33,758 bases of DNA from Bifidobacterium breve (lineage in GTDB: Bacteria > Actinomycetota > Acidimicrobiia > Acidimicrobiales > Acidimicrobilacustridaceae): assembly GCA_945862505.1 (NCBI GenBank), contig CAMAYJ010000024.1, forward strand, positions 1 through 33,758. The letters run 5' to 3'. The translations under genes and the position numbers were made by a program. The notes beneath the pieces are model-generated. The model worked only from the letters and a program-made list of their open reading frames with translations, ran no database searches and was not told where the DNA came from. Each line of letters starts with the position of its first letter. Positions within the stretch are counted from its first letter, which is position 1. Below are positions 15,397 to 22,619 of the stretch, in pieces.

Positions 15397-16278
15397 CTAG
15401 TCCGGCGCTCCGTTGTTGGAAACCGCAGGTTCGACTGAGTTTGAAGAGGTCACTATGGGTCTGCCCCGCCCAGCTCGAGTGACCTTGCGGGCAATGAGAT
15501 AGGCAACGGTGAAGAGCAAGAATCCTGCGACAGCGTCAAGTACGTAGTGATTGCCGGTGATGACGACGACGTAGACGGTCATGATTGGGTAGAGCACAAC
15601 GAGGGTCTTTGCCCATCGGGATTTCACCCTTGGGAGTAGCGCAATCAGTGTGAAGAACGCCCAACCGCAGTGCAATGAAGGCATCGCCGCGAACTGATTC
15701 GATATTGACTTTATCGTCTCATCGTTGAATGACCAGAACGTGGGGTACTCCACGAGGGTGTCGACAAATCCAAACCAGTTACCAGCGTTCACTCCGTTTA
15801 GGAGAATCGTGTCATCAAGTAGGCGCGGTGGCATGAGCGGGAACAAGGCAAAGCCGATGAGTCCGCACAATGTCCCGATAGCAAGTGTGTTTCTGAATAA
15901 CGAATAGTCATCGGGGAACTTGGAATACAGGAAGACAAGCGTGAACAACGTTGCGGCGACGTACACCGAACCGTAGAAGTAATTAGCGAAAACGATGAGC
16001 GGTGTGTAGTTGAGGGCGAAATTCTGCACTGCTTGTTCGTGCCAAATGCCAAAGTTGCGCTGCCAATCGATGATGAGGAGCGCATTTTCGTATGCTTTGT
16101 CCGGTTTTCCGGCGGAAAGATTTCGGATTGTTTCATACACGACATCAACGACGATGACGATCAGAATTTCGCGCCACCAGAAGAGCTTTTTCCCGTCGGA
16201 AAGAGTGCGCCCGGCAAAGATCTTGCGTTGTGTTGGTGTGTCATCGGAAACTTCCGTCGTGAAATTGGAATCGGTCAT
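15397..16278 (-). CDS. PAP2 superfamily membrane protein, Aur1/inositol-phosphorylceramide-synthase-like
   Basis: This 293-aa protein with about six membrane helices carries two phosphatase-superfamily motifs: PSLH (200-203) and the catalytic NHYVLD (243-248). The layout, including long soluble loops before PSLH and the HxxxD motif, matches the PAP2_3 / Aur1-like branch, which transfers phosphoinositol or dephosphorylates lipid phosphates at the membrane surface. Which reaction applies here cannot be told. Its ATG overlaps the stop of the PQQ-dehydrogenase-like lipoprotein gene by four bases, so the two are co-expressed. Confidence 0.85.
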   Translation of the reverse strand: MTDSNFTTEVSDDTPTQRKIFAGRTLSDGKKLFWWREILIVIVVDVVYETIRNLSAGKPDKAYENALLIIDWQRNFGIWHEQAVQNFALNYTPLIVFANYFYGSVYVAATLFTLVFLYSKFPDDYSLFRNTLAIGTLCGLIGFALFPLMPPRLLDDTILLNGVNAGNWFGFVDTLVEYPTFWSFNDETIKSISNQFAAMPSLHCGWAFFTLIALLPRVKSRWAKTLVVLYPIMTVYVVVITGNHYVLDAVAGFLLFTVAYLIARKVTRAGRGRPIVTSSNSVEPAVSNNGAPD

Positions 16279-17714
16279 GCCGCCACCAGGCGCTGCACCG
16301 ATCCGCCGGCGGTAACGAAATACAACTCGCCTTGGTTATCTTCAGCAAAGGCCACGAGTGACTTTGTACCGGCTTGCGGTCCGATGGCTTTGTCATCCAA
16401 CACGATGCCTTTGCGTTGGAGAAGACCTTTGATGGTCCCGCCGCAAAAGTCGCCGTAGATATAGACACCTTGCAGTTCGGTCACCGACCCCCGGTAGACG
16501 AACCCCCCGATAATTGGGCAGTCGCTTCCCGTAGTCGGGCTCACCGCGATGGGTGTCTCGAGCGAGGATGGAGCACCGGAAGGACTCGGGCCAGGCTCTT
16601 TTCCTTCTTTGAACGGCCATCCGAGGTTGGCGCCCGCTCCGCCACCTTTCGAAGCGGGAAGGTAGTCAATTTCTCCAAATTGCGAGCGGCCGACATCGGC
16701 GACCCACATATTCCCGTTGGCGCGATCAAAACTAAATCGCAATGGGTTCTGGACGCCGATGGTCCAGATCTGCGGTGAACCTCCGCTCTTGGCGTACGGA
16801 TTGTCTGGCGGAATGGCGTAGGGGTCGGTTGCGGACGCTTTTTCTCCGCTGGGGTCGATGCGCAGAATCTTTCCGAGCAGGGACTCTGTGTTTTGGGCCG
16901 TCTTGTCTGCACTCCCATTCGGGGAATCGCCGACACCGATATAGAGGTAGCCATCGCGGCCAAGCGTGAGTTGTCCGGAGTAGTTAGTGGTGCCTTCACG
17001 AGGGATGGTGAGCAGGACTCGCTTTGAGGCTGGATCAACGATAGGGGCCGGGAGAATGGGAATCGTTTGCGTGGTAGTCGGTGCAGCAGTCGTTGTCGTT
17101 GTCGTCGTAGTCAAGGACGTGGACGGAGCGCCGGGAACGGTGGGAACAGGCGCAGTCGTAGGAGGAACAGTGACCGGTGGTGGAGCGGGGTCGGCGACCG
17201 TCCATGACGCGATCACGAGTTCGCCTTTCTTATTCACATAGGAAAGGAAAAGAGTTCTGGCATCAGTAGCGAAGGCGATTCCAAGTAGGCCGCGTTCACC
17301 TTCGGTTGAGATATCGCCGGAGAGCTCAAAGATCGGGGTGGGGTAAGCCTTAAGGGCACTTCGTTGGGTTTGTCCAAGTTCGAGACTCCACGCTGTTTCA
17401 ATTTCGATGACCCGCACAGCGCCAGATCGTTGCGTGATCCAAAGCTGGTTGCGCATGGGTCGTGAAACAATGTTCGAGGCTTTGTCGAAACCTTTAGAGA
17501 CTTCGATAGCGCGAAATGTTTTGGTAATCGAAGTCGGACCCGTACCTGTGTCGACAGCGGTTGTTGCCGTGGCACCGCCACTGGGGTCATTGGAAGAATT
17601 TTGTGTCGGAGATGAGCACGAGACGACGGCGATTCCGAGGATGACAGTGACAATGCCGGCGACGGCACGCAAAAGCGTTCCTCGAACTCTGCGTCGGTCA
17701 TCGGTGTGGGCCAT
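16275..17714 (-). CDS. PQQ sugar-dehydrogenase-like lipoprotein (Gdh/sorbosone fold)
   Basis: This 479-aa exported six-bladed beta-propeller protein starts with a membrane anchor and lipobox ending at Cys33 (AVVSC). The core has GERGLLGIAF, GRDGYLYIGVGD and SLLGKILRID, hallmarks of the glucose/sorbosone dehydrogenase family, and NPLRFSFDRANGNMWVADVG near the middle. A Pro/Thr-rich low-complexity insert with a run of Thr occupies residues 176-222. The usual His in the HNGGQL motif appears as Asn244 in the aligned TNYSGQL, so classical PQQ oxidation may be lost. A TAGCCT box lies 9 bases upstream of the ATG at 17714. The downstream PAP2 gene is coupled. Confidence 0.85.
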   Translation of the reverse strand: MAHTDDRRRVRGTLLRAVAGIVTVILGIAVVSCSSPTQNSSNDPSGGATATTAVDTGTGPTSITKTFRAIEVSKGFDKASNIVSRPMRNQLWITQRSGAVRVIEIETAWSLELGQTQRSALKAYPTPIFELSGDISTEGERGLLGIAFATDARTLFLSYVNKKGELVIASWTVADPAPPPVTVPPTTAPVPTVPGAPSTSLTTTTTTTTAAPTTTQTIPILPAPIVDPASKRVLLTIPREGTTNYSGQLTLGRDGYLYIGVGDSPNGSADKTAQNTESLLGKILRIDPSGEKASATDPYAIPPDNPYAKSGGSPQIWTIGVQNPLRFSFDRANGNMWVADVGRSQFGEIDYLPASKGGGAGANLGWPFKEGKEPGPSPSGAPSSLETPIAVSPTTGSDCPIIGGFVYRGSVTELQGVYIYGDFCGGTIKGLLQRKGIVLDDKAIGPQAGTKSLVAFAEDNQGELYFVTAGGSVQRLVAA

Positions 17715-17723
17715 AGCGATCTG

Positions 17724-17729
17724 AGGCTA
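17724..17729 (-). promoter_or_regulatory. -10 box (TAGCCT) of the lipoprotein-PAP2 operon
   Basis: On the minus strand TAGCCT ends 9 bases before the ATG at 17714, with no clear ribosome-binding site between. A very short leader or a leaderless transcript is likely. Confidence 0.35.
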
Positions 17730-17768
17730 CCGATGTTTGGCCCACCGATGGGCGCACGCTGAGTCCGA

Positions 17769-17787
17769 TTCGACACCTTTTCGACAC
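17769..17787. repeat. Direct repeat TTCGACAC x2 with 11-base period
   Basis: TTCGACAC occurs at 17769-17776 and again at 17780-17787. The 11-base start-to-start spacing is about one helical turn and is typical of sites bound by OmpR/PhoB-family regulators. It lies 55 bases upstream of the lipoprotein start on the minus strand and about 100 bases upstream of the disrupted gene on the plus strand. Which gene it might control is unknown. Confidence 0.4.
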
Positions 17788-17854
17788 GTGGCATTTGTCT
17801 TGTTGGGATTGATTCACCGTGCGCTGGTAGGGGGTTGGTTGTGCTTCGCCCATT

Positions 17855-17876
17855 GGTCCTAGTCACTAAGAGGACC
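17855..17876. repeat. Inverted repeat GGTCCT-N10-AGGACC
   Basis: Perfect six-base arms at 17855-17860 and 17871-17876 flank a ten-base spacer. The right arm overlaps the AAGAGGA Shine-Dalgarno-like stretch (17868-17874) located 9 bases before the ATG at 17884, so a hairpin here could hide that site. This is a structural observation without a known regulator. Confidence 0.35.
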
Positions 17877-17883
17877 TAAAGAA

Positions 17884-18188
17884 ATGGTCGGACGTTCGCC
17901 GTTTCTTGCCTCCACCAACGGCGTTGATGACCGATGTGCTCGGCACACTTGTAGAGGATCGTCCCGTCGCTGGCGAGTCCGTTCCCCAAAAGGAGCGGAC
18001 TCGAAGAGTCATTACTGAAGTGCCGAGTCGGTGTTCTTGGTCTTCTTACCGGAACCGTGCTGGTTGCACTTGTGTCGATTGCGATCTCACTCAGCGTTTT
18101 CAGCGCGCTTGCTATCACTGAGTATTCAACAGCGAAGCGACGAAAGTGGTTGATCGGTGTCGTTGAGCCGCTATCTGCCTGGGCCTAG
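17884..18188 (+). pseudogene. Frameshifted small single-pass membrane protein gene
   Basis: The 480-base gap between the lipoprotein and thioesterase genes holds a split reading frame. The frame starting around 17906/17927 (MTDVLGTLVEDRPVAGESV, then PQKERTRRVITEVPSR) runs to about 18030, where the coding signal moves one base to another frame: GVLGLLTGTVLVALVSIAI, a membrane helix, then TAKRRKWLIGVVEPLSAWA and TAG at 18186-18188. The second part has no ATG, GTG or TTG start of its own. A good Shine-Dalgarno sequence precedes an ATG at 17884 in the third frame, so a second offset near 17908 is possible. Together they would give about 90-100 residues. Pseudogene, sequencing error or programmed shift remain open. 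Confidence 0.45.
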
Positions 18189-18194
18189 ACGCGT

Positions 18195-19064
18195 TCAACG
18201 CGGAGGCCGAACAAGGCCTTCTTGCACGACAGTGACTGCGAGTTTGCCTTCGCTGGTGAACACCGAACCTGTTGCGAAGCCACGACCGTTTGCGGCGCTT
18301 GGCGTTTCCTGAGCATAGAGCAACCATTCATCGGCCCTGAATGGACGGTGGAACCACATGGCGTGGTCGAGGCTGGCCATAAAGACATTGTCGATAGGTC
18401 CGAGCGCGTGCGGAAGCAGCGCAGTATCGAGCAAGGTCATGTCAGAGGCGTAGGTGAGCGCGCAGGTGTGCAGCACCGGATCATCTGGAAGCGTTCCTGT
18501 GGCTTTCATCCAGATGCGCTGGTACGGCGGCAATTCGCGATGACGGTCTTCGGGTGACCAGTCGCAATTGCGCAGATCAAAAGGCAGATCCATTTCAAAT
18601 CGGCGATCGTCGTGCTCGGCGGCGATTTGGGCCCATCGTTCTTGCACAGTCGGAAGTGTTTCGGGCGCAGGGACTTCGGGCATTGGTGCGGAATGGTCGA
18701 AGCCGTCTTCCGGTACTTGGAATGAGGCGGAGAGGCTGAAGATGGCGCGGCCATGTTGGATGGCCGTAACCCGCCGGGTGGTGAACGAAAGCCCGTCTCG
18801 GATGCGCTGGACTTCATATAGAATGGGCACCCGAGAGTCGCCCGGGCGAAGGAAATAGGCGTGCAACGAATGCACGCGGGTTTCTGGTTCGACGGTGCGT
18901 GCCGCGGCGATGAGCGCCTGACCAGCCACCTGTCCGCCGAACACGCGTTGCTGTTCGGAAGGGGGACTGATTCCCCTGAACATATTGACCTCGATGGGCT
19001 CGAGATCGAGGAGTGTAAGGAGTGCATCTACTGCGGCCTGAGTCACCCTTTCAATCTCCCACAT
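18195..19064 (-). CDS. tesB: Acyl-CoA thioesterase II (TesB)
   Basis: This 289-aa double-hotdog thioesterase hydrolyses acyl-CoA to free acid and CoA. VFGGQVAGQAL and VHSLHAYFLRPGD mark the N-terminal hotdog. The C-terminal hotdog contains the triad positions corresponding to E. coli Asp204, Thr228 and Gln278: Asp208 (YASDMTLLDT), Ser231 (ASLDHAMWFHRPF) and Gln281 (VVQEGLVR). The length matches the family (about 286). It is a single-gene unit, divergent from the GH1 gene and ending 6 bases from the disrupted small gene. A role in fatty-acid or coenzyme A homeostasis is expected. Confidence 0.92.
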   Translation of the reverse strand: MWEIERVTQAAVDALLTLLDLEPIEVNMFRGISPPSEQQRVFGGQVAGQALIAAARTVEPETRVHSLHAYFLRPGDSRVPILYEVQRIRDGLSFTTRRVTAIQHGRAIFSLSASFQVPEDGFDHSAPMPEVPAPETLPTVQERWAQIAAEHDDRRFEMDLPFDLRNCDWSPEDRHRELPPYQRIWMKATGTLPDDPVLHTCALTYASDMTLLDTALLPHALGPIDNVFMASLDHAMWFHRPFRADEWLLYAQETPSAANGRGFATGSVFTSEGKLAVTVVQEGLVRPPR

Positions 19065-19114
19065 CGGGGAAGGTCGCGTTTGCAGTTGTGCTTCATTAAC
19101 TGCTGTCGTCCGGG

Positions 19115-19120
19115 TAGGGT
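19115..19120 (+). promoter_or_regulatory. -10 box (TAGGGT) of the GH1 gene
   Basis: TAGGGT ends 6 bases before the ATG at 19127 and no ribosome-binding site lies between, so the transcript is probably leaderless. A weak TTCATT sits 17 bases upstream of the box. Confidence 0.45.
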
Positions 19121-19126
19121 CCGCGT

Positions 19127-20311
19127 ATGGCTACGAGCTTCCCGCAGGGATTTCGATGGGGTACCGCGACCGCCGCACATCAGGTCGAGGGCGGAAACTG
19201 GAACAACGATTGGTGGGCGTGGGAACACGCACCGAACACCCCGTGCGAAGAGCCAAGTGGCGACGCGTGCGACCAACTCAATCGCTATGACTCCGATATC
19301 GCCCTGTGCGCCGCTCTTGGGTTCGACAACTATCGATTCTCAATTGAGTGGTCGCGAATTGAGCCCGAACCTGGTGAATTCTCGATTGCCGCGCTCGATC
19401 ACTACCGCCGTGTTCTGGCGTCATGTCACGCTCATGGCATTGAACCAGTTGTGACCTTCCATCACTTCACCACTCCTCGATGGGTGGTCGCAGAAGGTGG
19501 ATGGCACACAGCATCGACGGTCAATCGTTTTCTTCGTTTCGCGGAAAAATCCGTGAATCATCTCGGTGACCTCATCGGCACGGCCTGCACAATTAACGAG
19601 CCAAACATCGTTTCGTTTGTTGGCTACCAAATGGGATTCTTCCCGCCAGGTTCTACCGACGATGCAGAGTTCGCTGCCGCAAACGCGAATTTCATTGATG
19701 CCCATCAGCGCGTAGTTCCGGTGCTCAAGGGAGGGCCCGGAGATTTCCCTGTGGGCCTTACGTTGTCGATGGCCGACTACCAAGCAGTTCCACCCGATGA
19801 TGCCGATGCAATAGCTCGACGTGATCACGTTCGTGCGGTCTCCGAAGATCAGTTCCTTGACATTGTTCGTGATGATGATTTTCTCGGTGTGCAGGTGTAC
19901 AGCCGCACGCGTGTTGGAGCGAACAGCGTGTTGGGTGGCGAGGAAGGTGTTCCAACCCTTCCGATGGGTTACGAGTTCTGGCCCGAATCGCTCGGCGCAT
20001 GTTTGCGACGTGCGTGGGACTACACCGGGGGTTCGGTTCCGTTACTCGTGACTGAAAACGGAATTGGCACCAACGATGATTCCCAGCGAGTCGAGTACGT
20101 GCAGAGCGCGCTTGAAGGCGTTTTGGCGTGCATCGACGATGGAATCGATGTGCGGGGCTACACCTACTGGAGTCTCATGGATAATTTCGAGTGGGCGTTT
20201 GGCTATCGACCTCGATTCGGAATTATCGCGGTTGATCGGGCGACGCAACGACGCACGGTGAAGCCGAGCGGGGAATGGTTGAGCGGCGTTGTCCGCGCAA
20301 ATGCTCTTTGA
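19127..20311 (+). CDS. Glycoside hydrolase family 1 (beta-glucosidase-like)
   Basis: This 394-aa TIM-barrel retaining glycosidase opens with FRWGTATAAHQVEGG, which contains the substrate-binding Gln and His region. The acid/base Glu158 lies in TINEPN and the nucleophile Glu310 in VTENGIG. YWSLMDNFEWAFGYRPRFG near the end contains the aglycone-side Trp and Glu of the family. It is shorter than most GH1 enzymes (440-470), with loops trimmed between the two catalytic Glu residues, and the usual GxNYYT strand reads GVQVYSR. There is no signal peptide, so it acts in the cytosol on an imported or endogenous beta-glycoside. The exact sugar is unknown. Confidence 0.9.
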   Translation: MATSFPQGFRWGTATAAHQVEGGNWNNDWWAWEHAPNTPCEEPSGDACDQLNRYDSDIALCAALGFDNYRFSIEWSRIEPEPGEFSIAALDHYRRVLASCHAHGIEPVVTFHHFTTPRWVVAEGGWHTASTVNRFLRFAEKSVNHLGDLIGTACTINEPNIVSFVGYQMGFFPPGSTDDAEFAAANANFIDAHQRVVPVLKGGPGDFPVGLTLSMADYQAVPPDDADAIARRDHVRAVSEDQFLDIVRDDDFLGVQVYSRTRVGANSVLGGEEGVPTLPMGYEFWPESLGACLRRAWDYTGGSVPLLVTENGIGTNDDSQRVEYVQSALEGVLACIDDGIDVRGYTYWSLMDNFEWAFGYRPRFGIIAVDRATQRRTVKPSGEWLSGVVRANAL

Positions 20312-20391
20312 GACACTGTCGTCGACTTAGAGCCATGGCCATTGGCAACTAGGGTGATTGGGTCAGGTTCGAACGCGAGGAGCGCCCCGTA

Positions 20392-20895
20392 ATGGGCCAC
20401 GAAATCAATCAGGAGTTCCCCGCGTCGTCGCATACGGTGACGCCACTTCCTGAAACCTTCGGGGTCCTCGGAAGGGTTGTTTTCTCAATCCGGACTCGTG
20501 GGCTTCGTTACGTCCTTGTGGCCGTCGTCAATGTTGTAGTTGGTCAGAGTCTGCTCCTTGCCCTGCAGGGTGTCATGCGGCCAAGTTGGGCCAATGTGGT
20601 TGCTGTCGCTATTTCTGCGGTTCCTGCCTATTACATGAACCGGGCGTGGGTGTGGGGCAAGCGGGGCAAGAGCCATTGGAAGAAAGAGGTCCTTCCGTTC
20701 TGGCTCTTCACGATCGCCGGGCTGCTCCTTTCGACAATCGCTATCTGGGTGGTCCATCGCTTCACTGATGCCAAGTTGGTCATCAACTTCGTTCAGTTGC
20801 TCTCGTTCGGCATTCTTTGGGTTATCCGTTTCTTTGTTCTCGACAAGCTCTTCCACGTTGAAGTCTTCGAGGACGACACCCCCGACGAGGTCTGA
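20392..20895 (+). CDS. GtrA family membrane protein
   Basis: This 167-aa protein has four membrane helices in the GtrA pattern: LRYVLVAVVNVVVGQSLLLAL, then NVVAVAISAVPAYYMNRAWVW with the conserved NR.WVW, then two further helices and a C-terminal FVLDKLF. GtrA-like proteins take part in cell-surface polysaccharide synthesis, probably in flipping polyprenyl-phosphate-linked sugars. A TAGGGT box at 20350-20355 and a GAGGAG ribosome-binding site 9 bases before the ATG support the start. The methyltransferase gene follows after 4 bases, so both form one operon, which may also receive transcription from the GH1 gene 80 bases upstream. Confidence 0.88.
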   Translation: MGHEINQEFPASSHTVTPLPETFGVLGRVVFSIRTRGLRYVLVAVVNVVVGQSLLLALQGVMRPSWANVVAVAISAVPAYYMNRAWVWGKRGKSHWKKEVLPFWLFTIAGLLLSTIAIWVVHRFTDAKLVINFVQLLSFGILWVIRFFVLDKLFHVEVFEDDTPDEV

Positions 20896-20899
20896 TCCC

Positions 20900-21520
20900 A
20901 TGGATGCAGCAATGAAGGCCGCTGCAGAAGCGGCAAGAGGGTTTATGCCCCCCGATGAGGGTGTCGCGCTTCATGAAGCGGCGCTGCTGGTTGCCGAGGG
21001 TGCGTCACCGATGCTTGAGATCGGTAGCTACTGCGGAAAGTCGGGGATCTACCTTGGGTCTGCTGCGAAAGCACGCAACACCATCCTCTTTGCGCTTGAC
21101 CATCATCGTGGTTCGGAAGAAAACCAGCCCGGCTGGGAATGGCACGAGCCCGATCTCGTCGACCCCGAAGTTGGTGTGATCGATACGCTGCCGCGATTCC
21201 GTCGCACAATTTTCGATGCAGGCCTCGAAAGAACAGTCGTTGCGCTTGTCGGCGATTCGCCGACTGTCGGATCAAGATGGGCGATCCCGCTGTCGTTCTT
21301 GTTTATCGATGGCGGTCATGGTTCCGAGCCGGCGCATCGTGATTTCGAACTTTGGACGCCATGGATTGAGTCCGGCGGAATTCTTGCCATCCACGACGTT
21401 TTCCCTGATCCCGCCGATGGTGGCAGACCGCCGTATGAGATCTATTGCCGGGCGCTTGAGTCCGGCGAGTTCGTCGACGTTTCAGCGACGGGCTCGCTGC
21501 GAGTGTTGCGCCGAGTTTGA
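20900..21520 (+). CDS. Class I SAM-dependent methyltransferase (Methyltransf_24 type)
   Basis: This 206-aa Rossmann-fold methyltransferase has motif I as MLEIGSYCGKSGIYLG, followed by an acidic/His strand (FALDHHRGSEENQPGW). FLFIDGGHG.EPAHRDFELW and GGILAIHDVFPDPADGG correspond to the metal- or catalytic-residue region of the Methyltransf_24 / cephalosporin-hydroxylase-like group. The acceptor is unknown. The frame is open from 20768, inside gtrA, but the ATG at 20900, four bases after the GtrA stop, is the sensible start. It is convergent with the GT4-methyltransferase-toroid operon. Confidence 0.85.
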   Translation: MDAAMKAAAEAARGFMPPDEGVALHEAALLVAEGASPMLEIGSYCGKSGIYLGSAAKARNTILFALDHHRGSEENQPGWEWHEPDLVDPEVGVIDTLPRFRRTIFDAGLERTVVALVGDSPTVGSRWAIPLSFLFIDGGHGSEPAHRDFELWTPWIESGGILAIHDVFPDPADGGRPPYEIYCRALESGEFVDVSATGSLRVLRRV

Positions 21521-21541
21521 GCGGCGTTAATCAGTCGGCGC
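21508..21541. terminator. Inverted repeat across convergent gene ends
   Basis: GCGCCGA (21508-21514) and TCGGCGC (21535-21541) are perfect seven-base arms around a 20-base loop that contains the stop codons of both convergent genes. The stem is GC-rich but lacks a T-tract, so a bidirectional terminator is plausible but not certain. Confidence 0.35.
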
Positions 21542-22619
21542 GGTTGTTGATCGAGTCGTGAGAATCGATCTCGACAAGCGGCGGAAGCGCTTCGTGGTCA
21601 ATGAACAATCCCGATGCCGGTGATGTACGACTCAACGCGTCGGCAGCAAGGATGATGGCTGCATCGGTGTAGGTGGTGCGTTCGTCGGCGGGGAAGTGCA
21701 CTTCCTCTGGAGAAACGATGCCAGTCCAATAATGCCCGTCATCGCACCGAAGGGCTTGTGCCCACTCGAACAATTTCAGCGCTTGTTCGCGATTGCCAAC
21801 AGAAAGTTCGGCCATAAGACATTCGCAAGTTTCGGCTGCGGTGACCCATGGTCGGTCACTCACGCATCGAACGCCGCGATTTTCCATGACAAAGGTGTCG
21901 CGTCGAGCGTCGAGGCGTGCACGAGCTTCGGTGCGGGTCAGGACGCCGCCAAGAACGGGGTAGTACCAATCCATGGCCCAGCGAGCTTTTGGAGCGAAAG
22001 CGTCAGGGGCGTTGCCCAAGCAGTGTTGGCGAATCACGTGTGCAAGACGGGCGGCGCTGAGTTCCCAATCGGGACGTTCATGGCCGAGCAACTCGGCAAT
22101 TGCGATTGCACAACGAAGGCTGTGGCAAATACTTGAAGAGCCAGTGAGGAGTGCAAAGGACCATGGGGTACCGTCGGCGTGACGCGCCCAAAGGATTTCG
22201 CCTCGGGGGGTTTGCAGATCGAGAACGAACTCGATGGCTCGTTCCACGACTGGCCACATGGTTTCGACGAAGCCAGGGTCTCGGGCAACAAGCCAGTGAT
22301 GCCAAACGCCGGCAGCGATGTACGCAATCGTGTTTGCGTCGAGCTTGTCTTGTTCGATTCCATCAGCGAGGTAGTACTGGTGCCAAGAGCCGTCATGGCG
22401 TTGAATATCGGCAAGCCACTGGTAGGCGCGTTCTGCCTCAGGCCGCATCCCGGCGAGATCGAGTGCCATTGCTGCTTCGATGTGATTCCAAGGGTCAGCG
22501 TGGCCACCTGGATACCAGAGCACCATTCCGTTGGGCTGTTGCCAATCAGCGATTGCTTCTGCGGTCTGAAGAATCTGTTCGCCAGTGATGATGTCATCGA
22601 CTGATGGAATTTCGATCAT
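21531..22619 (-). CDS. Alpha/alpha-toroid protein (often annotated 'prenyltransferase')
   Basis: This 362-aa soluble protein is made of helical hairpin repeats: IADWQQPNGMVLWYPGGH, then DPWNHIEAAMALDLAGM, DIQRHDGSWHQYYL, IEFVLDLQTPRGEILW, and further copies to the C-terminus. Q..DG.W-like turns are typical of the terpenoid-cyclase/prenyltransferase and (alpha/alpha)6-glycosidase toroids. I see no DxDD or DCTAE cyclase motif, so a real terpene cyclase is unlikely; a sugar-active toroid is an alternative. The frame opens at 22745, but the ATG at 22619 forms a four-base ATGA overlap with the methyltransferase gene. The function is unknown; the operon suggests glycan or lipid-linked glycan processing. 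Confidence 0.75.
   Translation of the reverse strand: MIEIPSVDDIITGEQILQTAEAIADWQQPNGMVLWYPGGHADPWNHIEAAMALDLAGMRPEAERAYQWLADIQRHDGSWHQYYLADGIEQDKLDANTIAYIAAGVWHHWLVARDPGFVETMWPVVERAIEFVLDLQTPRGEILWARHADGTPWSFALLTGSSSICHSLRCAIAIAELLGHERPDWELSAARLAHVIRQHCLGNAPDAFAPKARWAMDWYYPVLGGVLTRTEARARLDARRDTFVMENRGVRCVSDRPWVTAAETCECLMAELSVGNREQALKLFEWAQALRCDDGHYWTGIVSPEEVHFPADERTTYTDAAIILAADALSRTSPASGLFIDHEALPPLVEIDSHDSINNRAD

Noticed and set aside
17070-17120. Short tandem-like GTC/GTT triplet run that could suggest a satellite repeat or CRISPR
   Set aside because: It encodes the poly-Thr part of the Pro/Thr linker in the lipoprotein; there are no spacers or regular repeat units.
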